Shown: positions 23,382-34,599, numbered from the stretch's first letter. The stretch is 64,000 nucleotides of DNA from Rhizoctonia solani (GCF_016906535.1 NC_057380.1:558001-622000); one strand, 5' to 3'. Made by a program: numbers and translations. Notes: generated by a model not told the origin, from the letters alone.

Positions 23382-25299
23382 TCATAGTCGACCAATTAAC
23401 GCCGCAATGTAGTCGAGGTCCTCAACTCTTTCTGTGATGGCCCGCTCTCCATCATCGTCTATTCTCCCTTCGTCACCTGAACTCTCAGTCTCGAGATTGT
23501 TTTCCTCCTCGTCCACAGAGGTCTCAAGCTCCTGAAAGTGACTGCTTACTAACCAGCTCGAATCACGATACCGCGATTCCAAGTTTTGAACGACCAGGTT
23601 ATCCACTGATGAATAGAGAATGATAACAGCATCTTTACTTCTAATTCTTTCCTTTTCTAGAATCCTCGAAACAACTGTAGGATCTTCGGCTTTATGCTCG
23701 AGAGCCTTGAAGAAGCTTTCCGGAGTATTTGTGTATATACGCAATGTGGATATGGGTAAACCCGCATTCTGTCGGGCGAGAGCATATTCTGCTATTACCT
23801 CGAGCGATGCGCGGATATCCTTGTAATTAGGAATATGAAAGGTGATATGTTTTAGGTCTGGACGGGCATTGGGCTCATCAAGCATCGCACTGATACACTG
23901 GCGCCCCGCAGCTAAATGAGTAATATCGGGGAACACGCCAAAGAGTTCGGCGTATACTTTCGGTTGCCAGAGCATATCAAAACTCGAGATATTGCCAAGA
24001 TTCAATTTGCGAACTAAAGGAAAGATGGGTCCGCATCCGAGAGTTTCCGTGGGAAGCGTGAGACTTTGTAAGTTTCTATGAACCCTCCCCTTTGAGAGGT
24101 AAGTGGGTATACTCCAATTTCGATCGTCGTAAAGATACTCAGCATCTCCGCGATCTATTGGGAACTCGAGCTCAAGATTTTCAACATTGGGGGCATCGAT
24201 GATTTTAAGGAGCTGGAGTCCACACATCTGGTACCGCCCAACTTTGAGAGAAAAGTCCCGGAGCCGCGGCAAAGAAATGCGGAGTCGGTCAAGAGTAGTA
24301 TACTCAAGTCGCTGTCTTGAATTCGCAAGGTTGAAAGCACCAATATCCAGTTCAAGTAGCTCTAAAAGAGGGTTTTGAGACAAGAGTTTACTTACACTTT
24401 CCAGAGATGGAAAAGGACTATCGAATTGAAGTCGGGTCAAGCACGAGAATATGGACGAGGTATCAGATAAGGTGAGCAGTGAAGGAAGATTGGCCACTTC
24501 AACGTGAGCTAGCTGAGGATGAACAGGCCCGCGAACCAACGTAGAAGAATCGCTGATTTCCTCTCGAGTATCCGATCGTGTTTGTTCGTCTGGTAAACTC
24601 GGTACCGTCGGCGTACCACCGAGATAGCCTCCTCGGACAAAAGATAAAAACCGCAATTCTGGCATAGGCGCTTGGCTAACCAAATTGATCATCTCATGCA
24701 AAGGCCTATCTTTCCTCGAATAAGCAATCAAGCTTCTCCAGCGGTCCATGCTACCTCCGTAACTGACAATCAGTTGGAGCGTCTGAAGCGCACGTTCCGC
24801 CTGCTTATCAGAGTCAAAGAGGAGTTCGTTCTTTGGTCCAATGTAAGACGCCCTCATTTCCAGGTGGATATCAAGTGGACAGCTTCCCGATCGGGAGATG
24901 TATAAATGCGCACTAGGATGGGGCGGCGGACGAGATATGTAAATGTGTCTCCAAAGCTGGATATAGTGGTTAGTGAAATTCGTGACTTATTCAAAATCGA
25001 CAAACTCGTGGGGTTGCCAACGCAGCGTTCCTCCAATGACACATACTTGCTATCGAAATATCAACCAAAGCTCTTGATGATATTGGCCACCGACGCACTA
25101 TGGCCATATCCTGAACCCACATAAAACTGCATGACTGAGGAACTCCCTGCATATCTTTTGCGATTTCAATAATTGAAGCTAGAATTTCGATTGGGAGTCG
25201 GTTGATCAATTGCGCTTGATGTTGCGATTTATGGTCATGATGGGTCTCAAGAACGAAATCAATTATAACGAAATAAGTGCCGGGCCAATACCAATTCAC
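23382..25299 (-). CDS. F-box protein with a leucine-rich C-terminal region
   Basis: Typical basidiomycete F-box protein of about 570 residues. The N-terminal part has an F-box-like helix LINRLPIEILASIIEIAKDM and, further on, MCHWRNAALATPR. After an intron at 24957-25015 it continues LWRHIYISRP, YISRSGSCPLDIHLEM and then a single long exon with irregular leucine-rich stretches (SLTLPTETLG, VRKLNLGNISSFD). It ends with an acidic segment (EEENNLETESSGDEG). Such proteins usually act as substrate receptors of SCF ubiquitin ligases, binding Skp1 through the F-box; the target is unknown. The exact start is uncertain: an ATG at 25299 is used, but a later start or an extra 5' intron near 25250 is possible. 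Confidence 0.7.
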
Positions 25300-25608
25300 T
25301 TACTGAATCATGTCCAGTGTCAAGTTCGGGGAAGTTTGTTGAGATACAAGTCATTGTATGAGTGAGTTGGTGGTGACTGTAGCTCCCCATAATGACATCG
25401 ATATCGCGCACCCATGACAAAAGGTGGGATGATGACTAAGCACATACCAGTCTCTTCACTCAAGAGAGAGTATGCATGGGAATGTAAGTCCCTTAGTCCA
25501 AGTCCACAGTATAATTAGTGTAATCAGTCCTTGTCACTTCCATAGGTCCCCATCTCTATTGATAAAGCTGATTCCAAAATTTATAAACAGTTTCCCCGTA
25601 GTAAACAT
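25300..25608. other. Short intergenic region
   Basis: Between the 5' end of the F-box gene and the 3' end of the WD40 gene, both on the minus strand. No gene seen; it should contain the F-box promoter. Confidence 0.4.
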
Positions 25609-27048
25609 TTAAATCTTCAAAGCTCTTATAGACTTGCCCATCGCGGCTACAACCCATTCTCCGGGCTGACTTTGGATGCCACCGCCTAGGCTAAATCCAG
25701 CCATTGGAGGAGACCATGCCATGTTGCTGATTTCACCAGGCCCAGTCCAGGCCAATGCAGGATCAAACACGGTTCGGGTAGTACTATCTGGTGGCCGGGG
25801 AGAGGCTAGACCTGGACCACGAGATTGTTGCTGATTGGCCGCACTTGCAGCTGCCATTGTGCTTGTCAAATCCCATACTAGCCTGGCAATCATCACCTAA
25901 GAAGCACATGTGTCAGCAAATTGATCAGGCCAAGGTTTGTATTAAATTTGGACTGACCCGCAGTGGCAAGCATACTCCCTTCCGCTGCACCCCATCCGAT
26001 CGCGCTAACTGCACCGCGATGAGCTTTGAGTTCTACGACAGGTTGTCCTGGATTGCGCATATCGAGAACTTGGACATTTGGGCTATCCATATGGAAAGTC
26101 GCAAGATAGTTTGCGTCAAGTGGATTGAATGCTACGCGTAACAAGGAAGCAGCGGTCGTTCGCTGGGTTCCGTCGTCAGTTTTGACGGGGGGAGGTGGCG
26201 GTGTGGGTGTTTCGTAGAGAATCGTGGAGTGTTCCAGAGAGCGAAGGTCGAATGCACGAAGCGACCCGTCCGCGCCAACACTGACGAAAGCGTCTGTGCT
26301 ATGTGGGACCCAGGCAACATCATACACCTCACGATCATGAGCGATTAATTGGGTGACGGCTGTACTTGAGGATATATCCCAAACGGTGCATGTGGTATCG
26401 ATAGACGAGGTAACGATCAAAGACGGAGATATGGTATTCCAGGCAAACGAGGTAAGGGGCGGCGTGGATGGATTGGGATTCTTACTCTGGGGCGAAGGAT
26501 TAATACGAATTTGCACCGATTAGAATGATACGTACGCTAGATAACGCTATTTTCTGGCTGAGCTTTCCTCCTAAACCGATATTTCCCTGTCTCCCAACAT
26601 AACTTGTTTGTGAACCAGGTCCAACGCCCCCATCACTCTCCGTAAGGAACTCCCAGACGCGTAAAGCATCACCAGTCGTCGCCAACAATTCGGCTCCGCT
26701 TGTTTTGATGGGCCAGCTTTGCCCGACAGCACTGGCAGGTTCCCATTGTAGTCTTGTAGGAGGGTAGCCGTGCATTGCTTCTGCCAGCACTACAAAATCA
26801 GACCCTCCTCCACCTCCATTCGCGCTGGCGCCCGAGCTTGAGTTGGGGTTGGACGATCCTTCAAGCAATGATGATTCGTCAGGGAGCCCAATAATGGTTA
26901 TTCTATTTCTATAATCCTCCACAAATGTTCCAAGAGCAATACGGAAAGCAGATCGCGCACGAGATGAATTGGGCCCATGTGTATGGCACCAGTCAAGGGC
27001 ATAGACCGGAGATTGCGATTCATAGTGAAGCACCGTACTTGCCGACAT
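25609..27048 (-). CDS. WD40-repeat protein, DCAF7/WDR68-like
   Basis: Conserved WD40 scaffold protein. Exon 1 (27048-26536) starts MSASTVLHYESQSPVYALDW and includes RIALGTFVEDYRNRI and ELLATTGDALRVWEF. After a 49-nt intron (26487-26535) come TSSIDTTCTVWD, AHDREVYDVAWVP, VSVGADGSLRAFDLRSLEHS and NYLATFHMDS. The last exon carries the final repeat and ends MGKSIRALKI. These phrases closely follow DCAF7/WDR68/AN11, a seven-bladed propeller that binds DYRK-type kinases and serves as a CUL4-DDB1 receptor. Near 25880 the frame slips between DDCQA and LVWDLTS, immediately after an intron; because this protein is strongly conserved and usually essential-like, an indel error is the likelier cause. It shares a divergent promoter with the first BTB gene. 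Confidence 0.85.
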
Positions 27049-27386
27049 AGTCGCACAGAGAGCTCAGCCACAGGCAGTCTACAGAGGATTGGGCACTGAG
27101 CTTCTCGGGAAATAGAATCAAATCAGGAAGCCGATTATTTGGGCGATGGTATAGATGGTTGTTCAGGTGCGGGAGCAACGCAAACGCCGAGCGCTTCGCT
27201 GCATCAGGGATGGTCCATTACACGTTTCAACTTTCGAGTCGTGGCCACCACGACATTTCGCGATTCTGAAGGATCTGACCTCGACTTCAACAAAACAATA
27301 ACATTTACAGCGCGGGAATTGTTAGTTTTGGTATCACTGCTTTTTTCTATATCAATAAGACTGTTTCCTAGTGGTACTCTCTCGTC
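27049..27386. promoter_or_regulatory. Divergent promoter region between DCAF7-like and BTB1 genes
   Basis: A 338-bp gap between two genes read outward in opposite directions, so it must hold both promoters. No specific factor-binding site can be assigned with confidence. Confidence 0.4.
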
Positions 27387-28401
27387 ATGACTGAAAGCCG
27401 ATCAGAGAAGTTCTACTTCGAACGCGGAGATATTGTCCTTCAGGCATGTGTTCACATACTATTTGGAAAAAGTACAAGTACCAATTTACTCTTCTCTCAA
27501 TTATCGATTCCACCCAGGTGGAGAATACGATTTTCAAACTCCATCGCGATATATTGGCACGATATTCGGGCTTCTTCTTTAACATGTTCTCAATGCCAGC
27601 AGCCGACGTTCTGGAAGGAACAGCAAGCAACCCTTTAGCCCTTCCAAGCAATCTTTGCACTGCTTCATTGTTCACAGTTCTATGCGACTTTTTGTACCCA
27701 GTGTAAGTCTTTGTCTTTCCTTCAGCCTCATCATTTACGAGATATATGATAGACGCATGGGGCAATTTCCGCATGTATCGATTGCAAATATAGATCACTG
27801 GGAGGCTGTACTCAAAGCGACCGCTGCCTTACAAATGGAAGATACTCAGCAATATATTCTGCAAAAGCTCCAAGAAGACGCACCAAATATCAAGTCTAAT
27901 GCTGCAAGGATTCTCCGCCTAGCTCTTGATTATGATGATAACTCGATATCAAATCTCTTATTCGGTGCACTATTTGTCCTCGCTTACCGGTGTCAGCCAA
28001 TTAGTCCGACAGAAAACGTGATTTTGGGAGAAAAGGCTATCACCTTGGTCAACTATACTCGGGAATCTGTTCGCTGTTGCTTTTTCCTCGGTAAGGCCAA
28101 GGCTAAAATTCAAACGAATACATCCTGTGACAAGGAGAACTGTAAGACTGCCATCTTCCGAAAAATAATTGCGAATATGCAAACTCGGCCGCCGCCTAAC
28201 AGTGTGTATGACTGTAATCCAACTATTTTTCACATCACATCGTCACAGGGGTTGTGCGCGACTTGTAGCCCTCGGCGGACAACGATCGCGGAGTCGCTTA
28301 GGTCAAATTTGTTGGATGAAGTGGTGAGGAAGTGTTATACAGATACACAGTTGAATTGGGCGGAGAGCTCCAGACGGGATAATGAATTAATCTCAGATTA
28401 A
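27387..28401 (+). CDS. BTB/POZ domain protein 1
   Basis: First of three tandem BTB genes with the same three-exon plan. Exon 1 (27387-27443) gives MTESRSEKFYFERGDIVLQ. Exon 2 (27518-27702) carries the BTB core: FKLHRDILARYSGFFFNMF and LCDFLYP. Exon 3 (27753-28401) has a helical back half (ALQMEDTQQYILQKLQED) and a cysteine-bearing C-terminal part (SCDKENCKTAIF, GLCATCSPRR). BTB domains mediate dimerisation and often link to cullin-3; no kelch or zinc-finger domain follows here, and the partner is unknown. The first intron begins GCATGT rather than GT, an apparent GC-AG intron, placed by alignment with the other two copies. It is the most divergent of the three paralogs. Confidence 0.75.
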
Positions 28402-29114
28402 CAGACTTAGTTATGAACTTGAATGTTAACGACCCTGTTCTTGAATAATGATGTTTTAATTCTCAATTATGTTATTCCTCCATCAAATCATCATCCTATA
28501 CGAGTTTCAGGTCTATCATCAGCCACCACTCGTTGTAAACGATCATTCCAAAATTTCTCAACCTTAATTTTGTCGGGGTCTGTTAGGTGAACCTCACTTG
28601 TCGATTCATCTACTTTCCTGTAGGGTAGTGTTAATCCAGGCCCAGGTCCTCTCAGCAAGATGTTTAGAATTATGATGCCATATACGCTTAGAATGGACGC
28701 ATATATGTGCTTTTATCCAACCCGAATACTCGTCAACATTTCCAATGGTCGCCTAGAAGTCAATGCTGTGAAAAATATAACTAGATCCGCTTATCATGGT
28801 GACTGCTATTCAATGGACTATTCGATAAATCCCCAATGATACCATCAAGAGTTGGTGCCTAAAGGGTAGTGACATTCAAGGTACAAGAGCTGCCAAATGC
28901 CCTATTGCACCGCGGAAGCGATTCTTGCGTGTTCGTATATATAATCCGGTTACTTACGTATCGCAAGACAACCATCGACCACCCTCAATCTGGTTGTGCA
29001 ACTGTACCTGGGCTCGTCTATTCTTGCTGTATCCGAAGTTGTTTTCGCCTTTAATTAAGATTATTTTTCTGAATTAAGAGGCAGCTGTTTTCTCCCCTTA
29101 GGACTGCTATAGCG
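28402..29114. other. Intergenic region with an upstream block shared by BTB2 and BTB3
   Basis: The block around 28881-28945 (CTGCCAAATGCCCT, then TTCTTGCGTGTTCGTATATA) recurs upstream of BTB3 at about 35728-35785 (CTGCCAAACGCCCT, TTCTTGCGTGTACATATATA). It lies 170-235 bp before the ATG in both cases, so the duplication copied promoter sequence with the gene. The rest holds no recognisable gene. Confidence 0.5.
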
Positions 29115-30190
29115 ATGGCTGAAAGCCAAGCTGAAACCCATTATTACCAGCACGGCGATGTAGTCATTCAGGTATATTTCTACCTACTCGGGAATTCCGT
29201 ATTCGACTGTGCTTACGCTAACTCTTCCAATTCTCGCCACAAAGATAGAAGGCACGCGTTTTAAACTGCATCGAGATATTCTATCACAGCATTCGTACTT
29301 TTTTCGTGATATGTTCTTGATGCCAACACCCAATAATGAGGAAGGGACAGAACAAAGGCCGCTTCTCTTGCCAAGTGACCTCTGTTCACTGAATGTGTTT
29401 GAAACCATCTGCGAATTCATCTACCCGGAGTGAGTTCCAGATGAGACGCGACCTTGTTACTTCACGACTAAATTTGGGATCCAGATCTGTAGGTATTTTT
29501 CCTAAAATAACGGCCAAAGATATAGCAAGCTGGGAGCCAGTTCTTGCAGCAGCTTCGGCACTTCAGATGGATGGTACAATACGATACATTTTACAAAAAC
29601 TTGTCGAGGATTCTTCCCAGCTTCTCCGGTCTGACGCTGCGAGGTTTATGCGTCTCATTGCAGATCACGACACTCTTCCTCTCTCTCAACTGGCCACGAA
29701 CCTAGTGGGACCACTCTGTGTTTTTGCTTTTAGGCGCCAACCTATCTCTCCAAAGGAGTTCTCTATTTTGGGTGAGAAGATGTCTGCTTTGGCCTACCAT
29801 ACTCGGGAAAATGTGCGTGACTGCTTCCTGGTCGATCAGGTCAAGTTGATCGGCAGCATTCAAACAGACGCAGCATGCGGACAGAAGGAGAGTTGTAGGA
29901 AAGCCATTTTTCAACAGATTCTGGGGAACATGGTAAACAAGTCGAACGATACATCGCATACAAATAACGATCAGTCCGATATATTTCGGATTACCTTTGA
30001 ACAAGGGATTTGTTCTATTTGCTGCCCACAACGTTCGAAACTCGCACATGCACTCATGTTTAACATGGTAGAAGGAGTAGTCAAGAAGACGTACTTGGAA
30101 ATGGTGTCGACATGGGAAGGAAGAGACTTAAAGCTGGAAAGTGAATCAGGACTCAGCGGCGAACAGAATCGGCCGCCGACTTTTGCTTAA
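29115..30190 (+). CDS. BTB/POZ domain protein 2
   Basis: Same architecture as its neighbours. Exon 1 (29115-29171) MAESQAETHYYQHGDVVIQ, exon 2 (29245-29429) FKLHRDILSQHSYFFRDMF with LPSDLCSLNVFETICEFIYP, exon 3 (29485-30190) beginning SVGIFPKITAKDIASWEPV. The C-terminal part repeats the paired-cysteine signature (CGQKESCRKAIF, GICSICCPQR). All three exons join in frame. Protein length is about 310 residues. The CACTA element begins only 60 bp beyond the stop codon, so it probably lies in or next to the 3' untranslated region and may supply or disturb the terminator. The role is not known beyond protein-protein interaction through the BTB fold. Confidence 0.8.
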
Positions 30191-30250
30191 ACTATGCTTT
30201 TGTCGCAATAATGCAGTGTATTTGCATTTGTAACTGTAGGTTTACCCAGG

Positions 30251-30277
30251 CACTGTGCCCCCCTAGAGTGCGGAACT
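30251..30277 (+). repeat. Left terminal inverted repeat of the CACTA element
   Basis: 27 bp identical to the inverse of 35095-35121; a further three bases match after one mismatch. Preceded by target duplication AGG at 30248-30250. Confidence 0.9.
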
Positions 30278-30640
30278 CCCGCACCTTGGGCACGAAACTG
30301 GCCTGTTCCGGGGTTAGCCATCGGACCAAAGCACGGAACACATCCCAGTGTTACGCACCTTGCTGGATCAGTCCCCCTCGTTCCGCACCCTTGTTCCGCA
30401 CCTGCGAGCCTGTTCCGCGCCTCGGCGCCGGAATCCTATTCCATGACGTCTTGCCCTCGCTGCTGTTCCGCACCCTCGTTCCGCGTCTTGGAGTCGTTCC
30501 GCAACTTCGCCCCGTAAGTTAGCCTCGTCGGTGTCCAAGCCCGCAACCGTCTTGCGCCTACCCGTGTTCCGCACCTGCTTCAGTTCCGCACTTTTCCTGC
30601 GGCACGCAACAGTTCGCTGGCTCATCAGGCTTGTTTGCCG
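30278..30640. repeat. Left subterminal repeat zone of the CACTA element
   Basis: More than ten copies of GTTCCGCAC-like words or partial copies occur here, for example near 30378, 30391, 30411, 30469, 30479, 30496, 30565 and 30582. Spacing is irregular. Such zones are typical transposase-binding regions of CACTA elements. Confidence 0.7.
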
Positions 30641-31058
30641 CCAATGTAAGAATTACGTACCTGCATGCATGTTCCGTACCTATTCTCCAGTTCGTGTGCG
30701 TGAGTAGTTAAGATGAATTGGCGCTTTGTCGTCGCCGATGCAAAATGCAGAAATGAATCGAGAGTGAATTGCAAGTGTATGACATCCAGGAACGCGTCCG
30801 CAGGCGCTCAGCGCTTGCAATTCTGCGTGCCGGAAGGGGATGAACTGTAGGCCCAGAAGCTTAACCCGATGGCTGCCGGGTACAAGGCAAATGCGTCGGC
30901 TTTACGCAGCATCCCGACAAGCTCCTACCTGTAGATCAAATGAGTCAACAAACCTTACAAAAAATCCCTGATTCTTTGCAATTGGTCATTCCACCCTGAA
31001 TATTGTAACACAAAAGACAATATAATATGCGAATAGACAATAAATACAGGCCACTGCG

Positions 31059-32738
31059 TTAATCTATAAATTCTGGGTAAGCAAAGGTATTATCAACGCT
31101 CCTGTCAACTATCCACCATCTATTACCATCCTTTATGCGTCCAACAGCACACTGGATAGTTGAAACGTCAACAACCTCACCCGTACCCAATTTACCCTTG
31201 TACCAGATGAGCTTCTTGCCTTCTATTTTGTTGCTCTTGACCGTGCTTTGTATATTTGTGCAAGCAATAGGTATTGATTCTTCTTGCGGCTTGGGTTGAT
31301 GTTGGGGGTTTTTGGCGGGATTGTCACGACAAATACATGCCGGAGTTTGCCATATTGACTTTCCTCTTTGAGGCGTTTGTTTGCTGAGACTAGGTTGGCG
31401 TCCTGGTCTACCATAAGCTTGTACTGAGCCATAATGTTAAATTTAGTGTAAAACAGCTAAGTAATAAACACTTACGCAAACAAATGCTGCATCCCTTCCG
31501 TTGGAACGCAGCTTGTGATACCCACATGCATGAACCTCATCGCCCCCGTTCCCAATCCAAAGACGTCCCCACTGCTCCAGCTCATCAGGAATAAGCTCCT
31601 TGGCTACGTTGGACAGTATCTTGAATGAAGTTGTGAGATAGCGCATGATTTGTTGTCTTAGATGTTGGTCGACGGGAAGGAGGGTTGAGTGTGGGCTTAA
31701 TAAGAGCGCAAGGGGGTCTACACAAAATGAATATATTATATTCTAGTCAGAGTACAAGAGGAATACTCACAGCCACGGACAAGTGCTGCGCCGTCAGATT
31801 CCTCAGCTTGCTTTCAGCCCGTGAATGGTGTCTTGTCAACAAGTTGATACTTGTGCAGAATAATTTGCAATTGTGCTTGATTGAGCACGCGCTCATCAAT
31901 GTTGGCATATGGATATTGTTGGCTTTTGACCGAGTTAACAACAAAGCTGCAGAATTGCTCCATTGGAAAAGCCCAATAGCACCATATTGGACCCATGTAC
32001 TCAATGGAATTGGCGACGTGGAGGAGGTAATGAACGTTGACTGGACAGGTCTGCAGTTGATTCTTGTTGAACTGATAATATATTCTGGTATTAATTTACG
32101 TCAATAAATGGACAAGTTAAACTGTAAGATACCCACTGTTTGTACTCTTCAACCCATTTGGCAAGCCCTCGGCATATTTCTCAAATTTTGTCACGTGGTA
32201 GGTCAAATGAGACAACAAGCCGTAGAAGTCTGACAAGTCAAACAAAATGCTGGTAATACTGTTTGTCAGAGAACCGCTTATACAGAAGCAAAGGAGCCAT
32301 TTGTGTTGTGAGTATGTTCCAGGACTCTGCAATGAAATGTGACGGCTTGCGCGGGTCGGGGACGGGGCAGCCAAAGGAACCAGGCATAGTACGTTTTGAT
32401 GTGACACAAGCATCACAGAAAGCGTTCCACGCATTAAGCCTCAAATGATAGTCTTCAAGACCAGCATCCAGATTGTTAAAATCACCAGTCCAAAGCTCAA
32501 TAAGTTGCAGGATCAGATTTTGCCAGACCATATGCATGAGATCAACAGGAAATGAGCGCGGGATTGACACAGAGGGGACGCAAGCAAATAATGTAATGCC
32601 TTTGATGCCAGATTCAGTTGCAAGTTGTTTTTGCTCTGCCGTGTTTTTGGCCTTAAGCACTTTGAGCCCAGTAGCAGTACATTGATTGTGTTGGACCAAC
32701 AACGCATGATACAACATAGAGAGTGTGACGGGGGAGAT
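31059..32738 (-). pseudogene. Tnp2-type CACTA transposase, N-terminally truncated and interrupted
   Basis: Reading right to left: TAEQKQLATESGIKGITLF, SFPVDLMHMVWQN, LIELWTGDFNNLD, GPIWCYWAFPMEQFC, ELEQWGRLWIGNGGDEVHA and a C-terminal beta-rich domain (KLGTGEVVDVSTIQCAVGRI, WWIVDRS) ending PEFID at 31059. These are landmarks of the Tnp2-like transposases common in Agaricomycetes. The N-terminal half is absent; the frame starts only about 15 bp past the eL19 fragment. Two in-frame TGA codons interrupt it: 32238-32240 (HFV-stop-LVRLL) and 32181-32183 (DKI-stop-EICRGL). At the first, relatives carry arginine, so CGA to TGA by cytosine deamination is likely. Several short introns remain. It is very unlikely to be active. 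Confidence 0.8.
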
Positions 32739-32753
32739 GAATGGGCGTATGGT

Positions 32754-33039
32754 TTACTCCTTGGCCTCTTTGTGCTCAACTGCAAGCAATCCCTGGCGTT
32801 TCTCTGCAACACGGGCTGCACGACGTTTGCGGGCGGCCTGGGGCAATGTGAGTCATGGGCCGCAAGAATAAGAGAAACACACACACCTTGTTCTTGACAT
32901 GCCTGGCCTCCATCTGGTTGGTGAGGACCTTGGTGCGGGTCTTCTTGGCCTTGGCCTTGTGGATAAACTCCATCAAGACACGCTTGTTCTTGAAGACGTT
33001 ACCCTTGGACTTTTGGTAGAGCAAGTGGTACCTGGCCAT
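32754..33039 (-). pseudogene. RPL19: Captured fragment of ribosomal protein eL19 (RPL19) gene
   Basis: The minus-strand reading [43 protein letters not shown], then after an intron (about 32842-32888) [18 protein letters not shown] and a stop at 32754-32756, matches the C-terminal portion of eukaryotic ribosomal protein L19, an rRNA-binding helical tail in the large subunit. About 80 of roughly 190 residues are present and uninterrupted. The upstream sequence does not continue the protein, so this cannot make functional eL19. A retained intron means the piece was copied from genomic DNA, not from mRNA. It sits inside the CACTA element directly next to the transposase remnant. The ATG at 33037-33039 is probably fortuitous. 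Confidence 0.85.
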
Positions 33040-33045
33040 CCATCA

Positions 33046-34322
33046 GCACCGGGGAGCCACCTCAAAAGCAATCCGATGAAGAGTCTGATGACAAGCCAAC
33101 TCCGGTTGTCAAACCCCTTGGCGCAAAACAAAGGGTCAAGAATGCACTAGCGGTACATCCCAAGTTTGATTGTTGCATTGCCTAACCCAAGATCTAGGTG
33201 CCAAACCACGCCCACAAGAAGGCTTGCACCCAACCAATTGAAAGCTCTGAGGACGAGAGCATCAATGACCCCAAGCCTTCGTGCTCAAAGTCAAAGGGGA
33301 AGGGAGTGGTAAGTAGTATGCTTATATTCATATGGTTTTGTGTACAATACAACAACAGGCTCGCAAGCGGGTGCGCCAGGTAGCCGAAGATCTCGGCAAC
33401 GATGGGGAACCAGCTCCAGACCTTGAACGTCCGGTGACAAAGCAGAAAGCTAAGGAGGCCCAAAAGGTACGTGTTCTAATTTGAATTCTCACCTTGCTCA
33501 TTAGGAAAGATTGCAGAGCAAGGCGCAGAAACAACTCGTCGAGGATGACAGCGAATCCAACCCAGCCCCGGCCAAATTGCGAGGAAATAAACACATACAG
33601 GTACGTCAAATGAGATAGATTATTGATTTTTATACTCATACATAGCAGGAAATTTACCCACCTGTCAGCTCAACGCTTGTCTCCAGTACACCCCCTTGTC
33701 CTGCCAAAATTGAAGAACCCGCAAGCGCAGAGGAAGAAGCTACGCAGGAATATCCATCACCTCTTGCACCCAGTACCCCGACTCCAGCTGTGGTCCCACG
33801 TCTTGGTTTGGACAGCCCTGAAGCCGGGACCCGCGAACATTGCACTGGACCCAACAGCGACAAGGACACCCCGGTGCTTAAGCCCGCCCAGAAGAGAGCT
33901 CAGCCCAGCGCCTTACCAGCGCCTTCTCCCCCTGCCATCACCTACGACGAATCAGTTGATGCAGGGAAGAAGCGCAAGACTCCACCCGACGAGCCTACCG
34001 CCGCCCAGGCCAAGCGCAAGGGCGCGAACACTCAAAAAGAACAGCCAGCTAAGAAGGGTTGAACAACCGCAACCTTGGCGGGGGCGGATGAGGAGATGGT
34101 CGGACCCAGCGCAGCCGCTGAGTCTCAGGCAGCGCCGAAGGGTAAATGGGGGCGAAAGGCAAAACAAGAGTTGATCGATGCTACAGACGCATTGCTCGGG
34201 TGAGTTTTTCTTTTTGTTTTTTCTTCACTTTTCACATCACTTATAACTGCCTTGCTAGGGATCCAACCCCACCCGCTCCCGGAAGAAAGACCCGACAAGT
34301 TACCAGAGCCAACAAGCGCTGA
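33046..34322 (+). pseudogene. Accessory frame of the CACTA element, Pro/Lys/Ser-rich, interrupted
   Basis: A spliced plus-strand reading with four or five introns: KQSDEESDDKPTPVVKPLGA, then an intron to NHAHKKACTQPIESSEDES, KRVRQVAEDLGNDGEPAPD, LQSKAQKQLVEDDSE, EIYPPVSSTLVSSTPPCP and a long Pro-rich exon ending AKKG. A TGA at 34060-34062 stops it, but the same frame continues TTATLAGADEEMVGP to TRANKR and a stop at 34320-34322 across another intron (34201-34258). The composition is basic and disordered, with no recognised fold. It may be the element's second protein, by analogy with DNA-binding TnpA of CACTA elements, or another captured gene. No start codon in frame was found upstream, so the 5' end may be lost. 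Confidence 0.55.
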
Positions 34323-34599
34323 ACTACGCACACGACTTGGCTCCGAATTTCCCCCTCGTTTCGATTCCCTCGCCTCGTCTATCCTCTCGTCTTTGCTTTC
34401 GTTTCTGCTCTTTCAGACTCCCTTTAACGCTTTTTATTTGCTTCTAATTATTTCGTTCGCTTTGCCTGTGTTTCTCCGCTGTCCGTGCTGTATCATCTCA
34501 TCTCTGTCGGACTTGCACCCTCCATTTAACTTAAACGCCTCGGACATTCTTCTTTTCGGACGATTTCAGCCTTTTCTTTCGATCTTCTCCTTCGGAAGT

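Noticed and set aside
24155..24355. Alternative frame inside the F-box gene
   Set aside because: Lies wholly within the long conserved exon of the F-box protein on the same strand.
30368..30625. Arg/Ala-rich minus-strand open frame near the left end of the transposon
   Set aside because: It is produced by the repeated GTTCCGCAC words of the subterminal zone, not by coding selection.
31059..32738. Possibility that the transposase belongs to the KDZ (Kyakuja-Dileera-Zisupton) group
   Set aside because: The CACTG ends, 3-bp AGG duplication, subterminal arrays and Tnp2-like phrases such as WAFPMEQFC fit CACTA better. A domain search would settle it.
32899..33150. Plus-strand open frame overlapping the eL19 fragment
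   Set aside because: It is the antisense shadow of the eL19-like frame; its composition resembles no protein, while the minus strand matches eL19 closely.
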